Shown in pieces: positions 18,577 through 28,683 of a DNA stretch of 64,000 nt (position 1 is its first letter; each line of letters opens with the position of its first letter). The position numbers and the translations under genes were made by a program. This stretch comes from Methylobacterium gnaphalii (GTDB lineage Bacteria > Pseudomonadota > Alphaproteobacteria > Rhizobiales > Beijerinckiaceae), in the NCBI RefSeq assembly GCF_007992215.1, contig NZ_BJZV01000001.1:62001-126000 (forward strand), written 5' to 3'. The notes under the pieces are model-generated. The model searched no databases and was not told the DNA's origin. It saw only the letters and a program-made list of their open reading frames with translations.

Positions 18577-19583
18577 GGATTGCGCTCGAACCGGCTCGGT
18601 CGCGGCGCAGTCGGCTGGCCCTACGCCTGGCTTTCGCCGCGGGCGCCATCGCGGTGACCGCTGCGCTGCTGACCCTGTTCGCATGGCTCGTGATGCCGGG
18701 CGTCGCCGCGCCACCGCCGCGCTCGCCCTTCGGCATGGGGTTTCGCGAGGCCACGCCATCCGCGACGGGGATCGCCGGTTGGCTACTCACGGTGCAATCG
18801 AATTTCTCGCGCAGCCTGCAGACCGCCGTCTCGGCGCTGAAGCAGGGCGGCGAATGGGGCCCGCTGGTGCTGCTCGGCTTCGCCTATGGCGTTTTCCATG
18901 CTGCCGGGCCCGGCCACGGCAAGGCGGTGATCGCCGGCTACATCGTTGCCGGGGAGCGCACCCTGCGCCGCGGCTTCGGTCTGAGCTTCGCGGCGGCGGT
19001 GATGCAGGCGCTCGTCGCCATTGCCATCGTGGGTGTCGGCGTGTTGGTGCTGAACGCCACCTCCGCCGGTATGAACCGGGCGGGGACGCTGATCGAGACG
19101 GTGAGCTTCGCCCTCGTCGCGCTGGTCGGAGGCGCGGTGACGTGGCGTAAGGCGGGCCGGCTCGTGGCACTCGCCTCGGCCGAGCCGGCGACCGGCTGCG
19201 AGCCCGGTTGCGGCCATGTCCATCTCTCGGACGCCGAGACGGTCGCGCGGCTCGAGACGTGGCGCGAGCGTGCGGGCGTGGTGCTCGCTGCCGGCACGCG
19301 GCCCTGCTCCGGCGCCATCCTGATCCTCGTTTTCTCGGCGTCGCAGGGGATGCTCGCAGCCGGGATCGCCGCGACCTTCGCCATGGCGCTCGGTACGGCG
19401 CTCACCACCGGCGCGCTTGCCAGCATCGCGGTCTTCGCCAAGTCGCTGGCCCTGCGCCTCGCGGGCGGGCGAGGTACGGCCGGGATGCTCGCCGTCGGCG
19501 GCCTCGAACTCGCGGCGGCGGCCTTCGTGCTGGTGCTGGGCGTCGCGATGCTGGCCGGGCTCGCGGTCGGCATCGGCGGCTGA
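18567..19583 (+). CDS. NicO/RcnA family nickel-cobalt transporter
   Basis: A 338-residue inner-membrane protein with about seven hydrophobic segments. The key motif FHAAGPGHGKAVIAGY (about residues 110-125) contains the HxxGPGHGK signature of NicO/RcnA permeases, and TRPCSGAILILVFSASQG is the second conserved block. The loop between them is short with few His/Cys (CEPGCGHVHLSD), unlike the His-rich loop of E. coli RcnA. Nickel or cobalt export is most likely, but uptake by NicO proteins is also known. ATG 18567 lies inside the end of the DUF1007 gene. Confidence 0.88.
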   Translation: MSVGIALEPARSRRSRLALRLAFAAGAIAVTAALLTLFAWLVMPGVAAPPPRSPFGMGFREATPSATGIAGWLLTVQSNFSRSLQTAVSALKQGGEWGPLVLLGFAYGVFHAAGPGHGKAVIAGYIVAGERTLRRGFGLSFAAAVMQALVAIAIVGVGVLVLNATSAGMNRAGTLIETVSFALVALVGGAVTWRKAGRLVALASAEPATGCEPGCGHVHLSDAETVARLETWRERAGVVLAAGTRPCSGAILILVFSASQGMLAAGIAATFAMALGTALTTGALASIAVFAKSLALRLAGGRGTAGMLAVGGLELAAAAFVLVLGVAMLAGLAVGIGG

Positions 19584-19652
19584 GACAGGGCGCACTCGCC
19601 AAAGCTCGTATTGCCTGTCAGTCTCCCCCTCGGATCCCTGAGAGGAGCGCCC

Positions 19653-20375
19653 GTGACTGCAGGCCCCTTCGACCACATCCTGAACTGGCGGCTGCTCGCC
19701 GGGTCGCACGCCTTTCCGGGACCGGATGGCGGCACCTGCATCAACGAGGCGGCGATCGTCGCTGCCGGGCTGCCCTACAAGGCGATCCAGGCGACGGAAG
19801 ACTGTCCACCCTGCTTCTCTCGCCCTCTCGCCGCCTACGCACTGGGCATCAACGACGCGATGCCGGATGCAGAGCGTCCGCGCCTAATGGCCTTCGTGCT
19901 GCGCCTCTCGGGCTCGGCCGACAGCGAGGTGGTCGAGACGGAGCGCACAGAGTTCCTGGCGCTCGAGAGCGTGCGCCGCATCCTGCCCCCGCTCCTCGAC
20001 ACGGCCGGATTGCCGGCTCTCGCCGCACGCTGCGAGATCGCTGCCGGGTCCACCGACGCCATGGCCGCAGCCCGCACGGCGGAAAGCCAGGGCGCGGTCC
20101 TGGCTCAGGCCGCGTCCCATCGGCGAGCCTGGCTGCAGGGCGCGCGGCTTGCCGCCGTGTCGCGTACGGCAACGGCTGCGGTGAGGGCGTTCGGGGATGC
20201 GCGTTGCGCGGCCGAGGTCGCCGAGGGTGCAGCGCCCTTCGCCGAGGGCATCTGGCTGATGGCGGTGGCGATCCTCGACGAGGCCCTGGCGATCGGCCGG
20301 CAGGCGCCCGAGATCGACTTGCTGCGGGCGCGGGAGCGGCTCGACGCCGCCCGCGCCTCAAGCGTAGGCGCGTAG
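19653..20375 (+). CDS. Conserved protein of unknown function
   Basis: A soluble 240-residue protein. GTG 19653 is chosen because AGAGGAG lies 6 bases before it. The first 85 residues contain a pattern (LLAGSHAFPGPDGGTCINEA, DCPPCFSRPLAAYALGIND) resembling an uncharacterised domain seen in many bacterial proteins, where a Gly-Thr-Cys-x-x-Glu-Ala helix is followed by a Cys-Pro motif; no function is known to me. The rest is Ala-rich and helical. It follows the metal transporter by 69 bases. Its 3' end overlaps the convergent phosphatase gene by 18 bases. Confidence 0.7.
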   Translation: MTAGPFDHILNWRLLAGSHAFPGPDGGTCINEAAIVAAGLPYKAIQATEDCPPCFSRPLAAYALGINDAMPDAERPRLMAFVLRLSGSADSEVVETERTEFLALESVRRILPPLLDTAGLPALAARCEIAAGSTDAMAAARTAESQGAVLAQAASHRRAWLQGARLAAVSRTATAAVRAFGDARCAAEVAEGAAPFAEGIWLMAVAILDEALAIGRQAPEIDLLRARERLDAARASSVGA

Positions 20376-20951
20376 CTGCGGCTCGACGTCGAGGTCGATC
20401 TCGATCGCCTCGCAGTTGGCGAGCCACTGCCCGGTCAGGTGGTAGAAGAAGGTGGAGTGCCCGACGACGGCGATGGTCGTCTCGGGCCGCGCCCGCAGCC
20501 ACTCGCGAAAACCCGCGACGCGCTGGTCGAACAGATGCGGCGGCTCGACTGGATAACCCTTGGCCTGGACCTCATCCGCGTCGTGCCACCAGATCTCGGG
20601 CAGGTGGCCGACATCGAAATCCGGAAATTCCTCGGCCAGCACCGAAGCGGCACGGCCGACGTCGCAAGAACTCTCCTGGCACTCCCGATGGAGTACCTCG
20701 ACCAGCATTCGCGGTTTCGCCGGATGCTCCTCGAAGATGCCCATGGTGGTCTGAATCGCGCGCGTCAGCGGCGAGGTCACCACCAGCTCGAACGGGATCT
20801 GCCGCATGGCCTCGCGAGCCGCGGCGGCTTGCCGGTGGCCGAGTTCCGACAGCCGCGCATCGATATGTCCCGGATCGCGGCCGGTGGCCCTGTGATGCGC
20901 GTTGAAAGTGGATTCGCCGTGGCGGATGCCGATGATGCGGGTGGGAGCCAT
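20358..20951 (-). CDS. Histidine phosphatase superfamily protein
   Basis: A 197-residue member of the phosphoglycerate-mutase-like fold. It begins MAPTRIIGIRHGESTFNAH with the catalytic RHGES box, followed by SPLTRAIQTT and the second His in VVGHSTFFYHLTGQW. Substrate specificity cannot be read from sequence; it differs clearly from the true gpmA at 40.6 kb, lacking the FTGW and ERDYGDLSG segments. ATG 20951 starts the homology; the ORF is open to 21050 but that part overlaps the end of pbpC and is unlikely to be translated. Confidence 0.85.
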   Translation of the reverse strand: MAPTRIIGIRHGESTFNAHHRATGRDPGHIDARLSELGHRQAAAAREAMRQIPFELVVTSPLTRAIQTTMGIFEEHPAKPRMLVEVLHRECQESSCDVGRAASVLAEEFPDFDVGHLPEIWWHDADEVQAKGYPVEPPHLFDQRVAGFREWLRARPETTIAVVGHSTFFYHLTGQWLANCEAIEIDLDVEPQLRAYA

Positions 20952-21015
20952 GCCCGTGCATGTACGGTCGGGCTGACGGCGCTGCCAGACGCACCGGCGC
21001 AGGTCAGCCTCGCGC

Positions 21016-23160
21016 CTACTCGATCCGCACCACGACGCTGTCGCTGGCACCGGAGGCGTCCATCACCGAAATTCGCGCGAAGCCGGCGCCCTCCGGGCTC
21101 CAGGCCGATTGCCGGCGCATGCCCTCGGAGACAGGTAGCCCGTCGACCATCCAGGTCAGCGGCGGCTGGCCGCCCAGAGCCTTCAGGGCGAGCTGCGCCC
21201 TGGCGCCGTCGGAGAGGCCGAGATCCACGCGCGAGCCATCGGGCGGGTAGGCGATCTTGAGCGGCGTGCCGAGCGTGGCCTCAAGTGTCTTCGGCGCGTC
21301 GCGTCGGATGTGGCGGAGCGGCGGCGGCAGGCCGGCCGTGCCGGTGACGAGGGCGTCGGTCGGCCGCGGCCGCGGTTCCGGCTCGCCACCGTAGCGCGAG
21401 AAGGCGTCGAACAGGATCGGAGCGGCCGAAACGCGGCCGACGAGGCCCGGCACCGAGGCACCGTCCGGCCGGCCGACCCAGACGGCGATGGTGACGCGCC
21501 GGTCGAACCCCACGGCCCAGGCGTCGCGATAGCCGTAGGAGGTGCCGGTCTTGAAGGCGATCCGGCCGGCCAGGGCATTCTCCGGCGGCGGCGCACCCCG
21601 AAGAATGTCGGCGACGTACCAGGCCGAGACCGGGTCTGTGATGGTGCGTTCGGAGGCAGCCTGATCCACCTTCGCCCCGCTCGCGATGACGGGTTGTACG
21701 CGGCGAACGAGCGTCGGCACGCTGCCGCCTCGCGCTATGCCCGAATATATCCGCGCGAGGTCGGTGAGCGTGATGCCGAGGCCGCCGAGCGCCACGGGGA
21801 GGCCTGGGGCGGTGTCGCGCGGCAGAAGGATCGTCGCGCCGGCGCTGCGCAGGCGGGCGATGAAGCGGGCGGCGCCGACCACCTCGAGCAGGTCGACAGC
21901 CGGCACGTTCAGCGATTGCTGCAAGGCTATGCGGGCGGTCACCGTGCCGTGGAAGCCGAGATCGAAATTCTCGGGGGCATACGATGCGGTGAAGCGCACC
22001 GGCCGATCGTCGAGCAGCGTCTCGGGGTGGGCGATGCCGTTCTCGAAGGCCAGCGCGTAGATGAAAGGCTTCAGCGCCGAGCCGGGCGAGCGCACCGCCT
22101 GCGTCGCATCGATCGCGCCCGCCCGGGCCGTGTCGAGATAGCCGGCGCTACCGACCTGGGCGATCACGGCGCCGCTGCGGTTGTCGATGGCCAGGATTGC
22201 CGCCGAGAGGGCAGGGCCGATGGCAGAGGCGCGCTCTGCGGCGAGCGTTTCGAGGCTCGCCTGCAGGCGCTTGTCGATGGTCAGGCGCTGGACCCGTGCG
22301 TCCGGATCGGCCGCGACCGCCTGCTCGGCCGCATGGGCCGCAATCATCGGGAAGGATTTTCGCGCCTGCGGTACCGGCTCGGCCTTGGCGGCCTCCGCCT
22401 CGGCCCGGTCGATCACGCCGCGTGCGGCGGCGATGTCGAGCACCCGGTCGCGGGCGCGGCGGGCTTGAACCGGAAACCGGTCGGGCCGACGCGCCTCGGG
22501 TGATTGCGGCAGGGCGACCAGCAGCGCACTCTCGGCAAAGGAGAGCCGCGCCGGCTCGCGTCCGAGATAGGCGAGGCTCGCCGCGCGCACGCCCTCCACC
22601 GGGCCGCCATAGGGGGCGAGCTGCAGGTAAAGGTCGAGCACGCCCGTCTTGCCGAGCCGCTGCTCTAGCTCGACCGCGCGCACCATCTGCCGGAGCTTCT
22701 GCGTGATCGAGCGCTCGGAGCGCGGTTCGACGAGGCGGGCCACCTGCATCGATAGCGTCGAGCCGCCCGAGACGATTTTTTCGTGCCGAATCCATTGCCA
22801 AGCGGCACGCAGCGTCGCCGCCGGGTCGATGCCCGGATGATCCTCGAAGCGACGGTCCTCGTACGCCTTGAGCATTGCGAGGTAGCGCGGGTCTACGTCT
22901 GCCGCGCCTGCCGGCAGCCGCCAGCGCCCGTCGGCGGTGGCGAAGGGGCGCAGCAACTGGCCGTCCCGGTCGAGGATGACGGTGGAGCGAAGATTCGACT
23001 GGGTCAGGTCGAGCGATGGGAGAGTTTGAACGAACAGAGTGAGGGCGATGGCGAGCGTCAGCGCGACGACGGTCAGACAGGCAGCGATGATGGCCGCGTG
23101 TCCCCTTCTCCTGGCACGCGGAGGGAGGAGCTCTCCGCAGCTATCGTCGCTTGTGCCCAC
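21016..23160 (-). CDS. pbpC: Penicillin-binding protein 1C
   Basis: A bifunctional peptidoglycan synthase of 714 residues. It has an N-terminal membrane anchor (about residues 20-48), a GT51 glycosyltransferase domain with EDRRFEDHPGID and GGSTLSMQVARL, and a transpeptidase domain with SALK (Ser near 361), the SLN motif in QQSLNVPAVD, and KTGTSYGYRD (near 537). The C-terminal BiPBP_C beta domain is present. The start is GTG 23160, directly after the stop of the macroglobulin gene, so the two are translated from one message. This pairing is a known conserved arrangement. Confidence 0.95.
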   Translation of the reverse strand: MGTSDDSCGELLPPRARRRGHAAIIAACLTVVALTLAIALTLFVQTLPSLDLTQSNLRSTVILDRDGQLLRPFATADGRWRLPAGAADVDPRYLAMLKAYEDRRFEDHPGIDPAATLRAAWQWIRHEKIVSGGSTLSMQVARLVEPRSERSITQKLRQMVRAVELEQRLGKTGVLDLYLQLAPYGGPVEGVRAASLAYLGREPARLSFAESALLVALPQSPEARRPDRFPVQARRARDRVLDIAAARGVIDRAEAEAAKAEPVPQARKSFPMIAAHAAEQAVAADPDARVQRLTIDKRLQASLETLAAERASAIGPALSAAILAIDNRSGAVIAQVGSAGYLDTARAGAIDATQAVRSPGSALKPFIYALAFENGIAHPETLLDDRPVRFTASYAPENFDLGFHGTVTARIALQQSLNVPAVDLLEVVGAARFIARLRSAGATILLPRDTAPGLPVALGGLGITLTDLARIYSGIARGGSVPTLVRRVQPVIASGAKVDQAASERTITDPVSAWYVADILRGAPPPENALAGRIAFKTGTSYGYRDAWAVGFDRRVTIAVWVGRPDGASVPGLVGRVSAAPILFDAFSRYGGEPEPRPRPTDALVTGTAGLPPPLRHIRRDAPKTLEATLGTPLKIAYPPDGSRVDLGLSDGARAQLALKALGGQPPLTWMVDGLPVSEGMRRQSAWSPEGAGFARISVMDASGASDSVVVRIE

Positions 23161-26100
23161 TTACTTTGCCACCACCTCGATCGATCCGAACGCCGTGCGT
23201 CCGAACCGCTCGGGCCGGTACATGTCCTCAATGATCGCTCCCGGATGCACGTAGGTACCCGGCGAGACCACGCGCACCGTGTAGGCCGCCGAGAAGAAGG
23301 CGGATTGGTCCGGGCCGCGATCGTAGGAGGCGACGAACCGGTCGTCCCGGAACTCGGTGTGGTCCGGCTGCACGTCGCTCTTGGCGAAGGCGAGGCCCGA
23401 GAGCGCATCCGGGTCGAGCAGCTTCGGATTGTCGATCTCGAGACCCGCCGGCAGGCGGTCGACGAGGAGCAGGCGGCCGGCCGTGGCCTTGGCCTCCGTC
23501 ACCTTCAGCACCACCACGAGGCGGTCGTTCTGGCGGAGCGGCTTGGTGGCGTCGACCGGCGTGCCGTCGAGCCGGTAATAGCCCCGCTCTACCGTGTAGC
23601 CGCGCGATTCCGCCGGCTCCGGCGTGATCGGGTTGCCCGAGACGCCAACGACCAGTTGCACCGGCTCGCTGCCGGCATTGGTCAGCTTGATCGGCTTCTC
23701 TTCGAGTGCCGGGGCCTTGAACAGGCGGGCGAGCGGCCCCTTCGCCACTGTGCCGTCGACACTGAGCGCGAGTGCCTCGGATTCCTTCGACAGGCTCTCG
23801 GCCGCCATCACCATCCAGGCATTCTCCTGTGTGCTGGTGGAGCGGTTGTTGGCGCGCTCCTCACTGAGGATCGTCGAGACCGGCTGCATCATGCCGCCCG
23901 TCATGCCCGTCTCGGCGGCGAGCGCGATGAGGCCGGCGCCGTCGCGCAGGCGTGACCCGTAATCGGCGCGGTAGGCGCCCTTGTCGCGGTCGCTTTGCAG
24001 CGCCTTCAATGCCTCGCCGAAAGTCTTCTGCGCACGGCCGCGATCACCCAGAAGGGCGAGGGCGGCGGCGAGCTGGCCCTTGCCCAGTGGGGTCGCAAAG
24101 TCGGCGAGTTTTGTATCGGCGAGGTAGCGTAGGTCGCCCATCACCGGGCGGCCGTTGCGGGCCAGCACATAGGCCGCATAGGCGAGGTCCATGCCGCCCT
24201 GCTCGACCTTGGTGGCGTTCGCGACCGTGTTGCGTAGGCGGTCCAGCGCACTGTTGAAGGCGGTCTGCGGCACGGTGAAGCCGCGTTCGCGGGCCCGGGT
24301 GAGGAAGTCCGTCACGTAGGCGTTGAGCCAGGTGTCACTGGCGTTCTCCGTCGACCACATGCCGAAGGCGCCGCTCGAATCCTGGCGCGAGAGCACGCGG
24401 TCGATCGCCTCGCGCACCCGCTCGTCAAGCTTGCCGTCGAGACCGAGCTTTTCGGAAGCTGCCAGCGCGTTGACATAGAGCAGCGGCATTGCGCGGCTGA
24501 CCGTCTGCTCCGAGCATCCATAGGGGTAGCGGTCGAGGGCCTGAAGCAGGGCCGGCACGTCGATTCCGGCGAGCCGGCTGGCCGAGACCGAGACTGCGCC
24601 GGTGCCCGGCAGGATGTCGGCGAGCAGCTCCCTCGTGATCTCGACGCTGGCGCCCGGATCGAGCGGCCGGACGTTGCGCCGGACAAGCGCGCCTGTGCCG
24701 GCGCCGATAGCAAGATTGAAGCTCTGGCCGGCGATGCCCTGGATGCCGGGGCCAGACAGGTTCACGTCAAGGCGCGCGGTGCCGGGGCCGGCCGCCGTGA
24801 TCGGGATGACAAGCTGCCCCTTGGCGCCGGCGGCGAGCTTCATCGTCGAATGCACGGCATCGCCGCCGACCACGACCGGGCCGGTCAGGTCGAGATCGAC
24901 CGTGTAGTCGCCTGCTCCGCCCTCGACATTGTCGACCGCCACGAAGAATCGCGAGCGGTCACCGACGTTGAGGAAGCGGGGCATCGTACCCGTGAGCACG
25001 ACCGGATCGCGGATGATCATGTCGGTGGAAGCCTGGCCGACGCGCGACTTGGTCCATGCGGTGACCATGATCCGGGCCGTGCCGTTGAAGGCCGGCAGGG
25101 AAAGCGGCACCTGCGCCGTGCCGTCCGCGCCCACCGTGACGATGCCCGAATAAAGTGCGAGCGGCGCCTGGGTCGGTGGGGTGTCGGCGAGTTCGCCACC
25201 CCCACCGTCACCGCCGGAGCGGATGGCGCCGAGCGTGCCTTGCATGCCATCGATCAGGAAGCCGTAGAGGTCGCGCAGCTCCGGTCCGAGCGCCTTCTGT
25301 CCGAAGAAATAGGCAAAGGGATTGGGGGCCTCGTAGCGGGTCAGATTCAGGATTCCGACATCGACGGCGGCGAGCGTGACACGCGCCTCCTCACCGGCCT
25401 GCAGCCCAGCGACCTTGACCGGCACGGTCAGGGTCTCGCGCGGACGCGTCTTCTCCGGCGCGCCGATCGAGACCGAGAGGCCGCGCTTCTCCTTGTCGAC
25501 CGAGAACCAAGCGAGGCCGAGCGCTCGGCCCGGCATGCGCTTGGCCGCTTGGTCGAGGGGCCGGTAGGCCGTGGCGACCAGATAGGCGCCCGCGCCCCAC
25601 TCCGCCTTGACCGGAATGTCGACGGTCGAGCCGCCCTCGGCGACCTGCACGTCGAGGACTTCGTGGAGCTTCTCTCCCACAATGGCTAGCGTCGCGGTGC
25701 CGGCGAATTTCGGGTTGAGCCGGGCGCGGATGTGCTCGCCGGAGGCATAGGCCGCCTTGTCGAGGGTGAGGTCGAGGAGATCCGGCACGTCGGCCGTCTC
25801 ACCGCCACCCCAGCCGACTGTGAAGGAGAGGCTTGCGGAGGCGAGCGGTTGGCCGGCGACCGAAGCCTCGAGGCGGTAGTTGCCGAAGGTGACGGGGGCA
25901 GTGATGCGGGCGGGCGCATCGGCGGCGAGGTCGACGCGGCCATCGGCGACCTTGCGGGTTGCCTTTACCGGCTCGAACTGCCAGCGGCCGTCCTCGCGAT
26001 ACCATTGGTAGGTCTTGTCGATCCGCGACAGCGTCCAGCTCACGCCACCCTGGGCGAGGCGGCGGCCGTCGGGAGCGGCCATGACAAGGTCGAAGCTCGC

Positions 26101-28473
26101 AGGGGCGCCTTCGGCGAGGTCGCCGGAAAAGCCTTTGCGGATGGCGAAAACCGGCTGGGAGGGCAGGATCGGCAGCGTGATGCTGCGGCTGAGCGCCCGT
26201 CCGCCCGGCTCGCCGACGTTCAGGGTGACCTTTGCCTCCAGCGCACGCGGGCTCGCGAGTTCCTGTACGGGCACCGTTACCGCGACGCGGCCCTGCGCGT
26301 CCGTGGTCGATTTGCCGTCGATCTCGGCGGTGGTGGCCTCGACCGCCTCGTCGTCGAGGCCGATGGCGAAGCCCTCCAGGCCCTTGATCCCGCTGCCGGC
26401 CGCCTGCTGCACCGTGACCGAGCCCGAGACGTCGAGCCCGGAGCCGGGGGCGCCGTAGAGGTAGCGCGCGGCGACATCGATCTTTGCCGCTTCGCCCTTC
26501 TTGAGCGCGGGCGTCTCCGGCGTCAGGCTGACCTCCAGCCGCTCGGGCACGTAATCCTCGACAAGCCAACTCGCCTCACCGACGGCTGGGGCCTTCGGAT
26601 CAGTATAGGCCGAGACCCGCCAGGTCCCGCGCATGGCGCCTGTCATCAACGGCAGCGAGAGCGAGCGGCCACCAATCCCCTCGTCAGCCACCGAAACGCG
26701 GCGATACTCGACGCCGTCCGGCCGCTTCACCACCAGCGTCAGCGGCAGGCCGGCGAGCGCCACACCCTGCGGATCACGCAGCAGGGCGGTGAGTTGCACA
26801 GTCTCGCCGGAGCGATAGACCCCACGCTCGGGAAACACGAACGCCTCTGCGCCGGTCGTGACTGCGCGGCCTTTCACGCCGCGGTCGGAGAGATCGAACG
26901 CTGTCTGGTTGAGGTCGAGGAAGCCGTAATCCTCGCCCAACTGGGCTACCACGATGCCCGGTGCGAGGCCGCCTTCACCGCGGGCGAGGCCAGCCGGGAA
27001 GCTCGCGAGGCCCTTCGCATCGGACTTCGCCGCGGCGAGCACGTCGTTGTTCTTGGCGACGAGCCGGACATCGACTCCGGGGAGCGCCGCGGCCGAGGCC
27101 AGCGAGCGGGCAACGACGTGCACACCGTCGCGGCCCTTGAAGGCGGTGAGCCCGAGATCCGAGACCACGAACCACTGCGTGGCCTGCTGCTCGTAGCCGC
27201 CATCCCCCTCCTCGGATGGCGAACTGGTGCCGCTCGGCTTGGCCAGCATGATGTAGAGCCCGGGTTCGAGCTTGCCGACGGCCTGCAGGACTGGGAAGGC
27301 CGTGATCGTCTCGCGGTTCACTTCGGCCTTGGCCGTGTCGAGAGAGCCCTTCCAGACGCGCACGCCCTTTTCGTTGGCGATGGCCTGCGCGGTCGAGCCG
27401 CTGAGCTGGCCGAGGAACTCCTCCGAGCGCAAGGCCGGCAGCAGCCCGCGGTCGCCGATGCGCAGCACCTCGACGTCGAGCTTCACCGCGTTTACCGAGA
27501 CGATCGGCACGCCGGACTGGCCGGTCCGCGGCAGCACGTAGTTGCGCCCGGTAAAGCGCACCTGCGGCGAGCGATCCCGGACGTAGATCTCGTAATCGGC
27601 TGATTTCAGCAGGGTTTCGCCGACGACGGAGGGCAGGCCCTGGCGCACCACGAAGGCGTAGCGCTCGCCGTGCTTCAACCCATCGACGCAGACCTGCTGG
27701 CCCTCCGCCGTGACGGCGGCATTGGCCGCGCCCGAGACGGCGACGAAAGGCGTGAAGTCGGTCTTGCGGGCGAGCGCTTCGGAGAAGGTGAAGCAGGCCC
27801 GCGGCGCGGCGGCATCCGAATCGACCTTGTAGTCGGTGATACGGAAGCCGTGCTCCTCGCGAAGCTTCTCGTAAGCGGCGCGGGTCTCGGCATCGTCCCT
27901 GATGCCGAGGCTGGCACGGTAGGCCTCGAGCGAGAGCCGCCACGAGGACTGGGCCACGTAGGTTTCCGCGAGCACGGTCAAGGCCTTGGCTTCGTCGGCT
28001 GGAGTCTTTGCGCGGAGATAGGCCTGGTAGGCAGCGGCCGTGGCGCGCGACTTCAGCTTGCTGCGCTCGGCGTAATCGGTCTGCTCCTCATCGGCGCCGG
28101 CGGTGCTGGCCGTGCGAGCATAGCCGAGCCAGTTGCGGGGATCGGACGGATCGGCCGAAATCGCTGCCGCGTAGGCATTCATCTCTGCATCGGCATCGGC
28201 GTCCTCGGACTCGTCGGCGGCCGCGGCTTCTGCCTCTTTCCGCCACTGGGCGGCGGTCTTGCCGTTGGCCGGGGCCTCACTCTTGAGCGAGGCTTCCAGC
28301 CGCACACCCTGGCTCGCGAGCGCCTCGTTCACGTAACTTTTGGCGACGGGAGCGGTAGCGGATTTCGGCGCCGGCAGCGGCGGGCGTGGGGCCTGAGCCT
28401 GGGCCGGGTAGGTCAGGATGGCGACGAGGGCGCAGGCGCCGAAGCTGCGCGCAAAGAGGTTTTCCCGCGACAT
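23161..28473 (-). CDS. Bacterial alpha-2-macroglobulin with thioester motif
   Basis: A giant 1770-residue envelope protein thought to trap foreign proteases in the periplasm, as eukaryotic alpha-2-macroglobulin does. It has a signal peptide (MSRENLFARSFGACALVAIL..., cleavage near AQAQA) without a clear lipobox Cys, an N-terminal helical repeat-like region, a series of MG beta domains, the bait region, and the thioester segment YPYGCSEQTVSRAMP with Cys near 1319 in an intact C-x-E-Q motif. The terpenoid-cyclase-like thioester domain follows. ATG 28473 is preferred to a GTG two codons earlier. It is the first gene of the pair with pbpC. Confidence 0.93.
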   Translation of the reverse strand: MSRENLFARSFGACALVAILTYPAQAQAPRPPLPAPKSATAPVAKSYVNEALASQGVRLEASLKSEAPANGKTAAQWRKEAEAAAADESEDADADAEMNAYAAAISADPSDPRNWLGYARTASTAGADEEQTDYAERSKLKSRATAAAYQAYLRAKTPADEAKALTVLAETYVAQSSWRLSLEAYRASLGIRDDAETRAAYEKLREEHGFRITDYKVDSDAAAPRACFTFSEALARKTDFTPFVAVSGAANAAVTAEGQQVCVDGLKHGERYAFVVRQGLPSVVGETLLKSADYEIYVRDRSPQVRFTGRNYVLPRTGQSGVPIVSVNAVKLDVEVLRIGDRGLLPALRSEEFLGQLSGSTAQAIANEKGVRVWKGSLDTAKAEVNRETITAFPVLQAVGKLEPGLYIMLAKPSGTSSPSEEGDGGYEQQATQWFVVSDLGLTAFKGRDGVHVVARSLASAAALPGVDVRLVAKNNDVLAAAKSDAKGLASFPAGLARGEGGLAPGIVVAQLGEDYGFLDLNQTAFDLSDRGVKGRAVTTGAEAFVFPERGVYRSGETVQLTALLRDPQGVALAGLPLTLVVKRPDGVEYRRVSVADEGIGGRSLSLPLMTGAMRGTWRVSAYTDPKAPAVGEASWLVEDYVPERLEVSLTPETPALKKGEAAKIDVAARYLYGAPGSGLDVSGSVTVQQAAGSGIKGLEGFAIGLDDEAVEATTAEIDGKSTTDAQGRVAVTVPVQELASPRALEAKVTLNVGEPGGRALSRSITLPILPSQPVFAIRKGFSGDLAEGAPASFDLVMAAPDGRRLAQGGVSWTLSRIDKTYQWYREDGRWQFEPVKATRKVADGRVDLAADAPARITAPVTFGNYRLEASVAGQPLASASLSFTVGWGGGETADVPDLLDLTLDKAAYASGEHIRARLNPKFAGTATLAIVGEKLHEVLDVQVAEGGSTVDIPVKAEWGAGAYLVATAYRPLDQAAKRMPGRALGLAWFSVDKEKRGLSVSIGAPEKTRPRETLTVPVKVAGLQAGEEARVTLAAVDVGILNLTRYEAPNPFAYFFGQKALGPELRDLYGFLIDGMQGTLGAIRSGGDGGGGELADTPPTQAPLALYSGIVTVGADGTAQVPLSLPAFNGTARIMVTAWTKSRVGQASTDMIIRDPVVLTGTMPRFLNVGDRSRFFVAVDNVEGGAGDYTVDLDLTGPVVVGGDAVHSTMKLAAGAKGQLVIPITAAGPGTARLDVNLSGPGIQGIAGQSFNLAIGAGTGALVRRNVRPLDPGASVEITRELLADILPGTGAVSVSASRLAGIDVPALLQALDRYPYGCSEQTVSRAMPLLYVNALAASEKLGLDGKLDERVREAIDRVLSRQDSSGAFGMWSTENASDTWLNAYVTDFLTRARERGFTVPQTAFNSALDRLRNTVANATKVEQGGMDLAYAAYVLARNGRPVMGDLRYLADTKLADFATPLGKGQLAAALALLGDRGRAQKTFGEALKALQSDRDKGAYRADYGSRLRDGAGLIALAAETGMTGGMMQPVSTILSEERANNRSTSTQENAWMVMAAESLSKESEALALSVDGTVAKGPLARLFKAPALEEKPIKLTNAGSEPVQLVVGVSGNPITPEPAESRGYTVERGYYRLDGTPVDATKPLRQNDRLVVVLKVTEAKATAGRLLLVDRLPAGLEIDNPKLLDPDALSGLAFAKSDVQPDHTEFRDDRFVASYDRGPDQSAFFSAAYTVRVVSPGTYVHPGAIIEDMYRPERFGRTAFGSIEVVAK

Positions 28474-28683
28474 GACCACGTCCCACCCCCATCAGAGCAG
28501 CCGAACCGGCGCGCAGGCACGCTAACACGGCCATTGTCGGCCGCAACGCTCGTTAACCGAGTATCCTAATCCTGCGAATACTGGCGGGGCCGCGATTTCT
28601 CTTGCCTCTTCGCATCGAAAGCTGTCTGCGATCCGTGTGCTGGCATACGCGACTCGGCCGGCGCGATCGGCAACCATGGGGAG
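28474..28683. other. Divergent region between macroglobulin and pseudo-protease genes
   Basis: 210 bases hold the start regions of two divergent genes coding for envelope proteins. Small overlapping ORFs on the minus strand do not look coding. I see no clear motif. Confidence 0.4.

Noticed and set aside
25732-27603. A 623-codon open frame opposite the macroglobulin gene
   Set aside because: Its composition is that of a GC shadow frame and it shows no motif; the minus-strand gene is certain.
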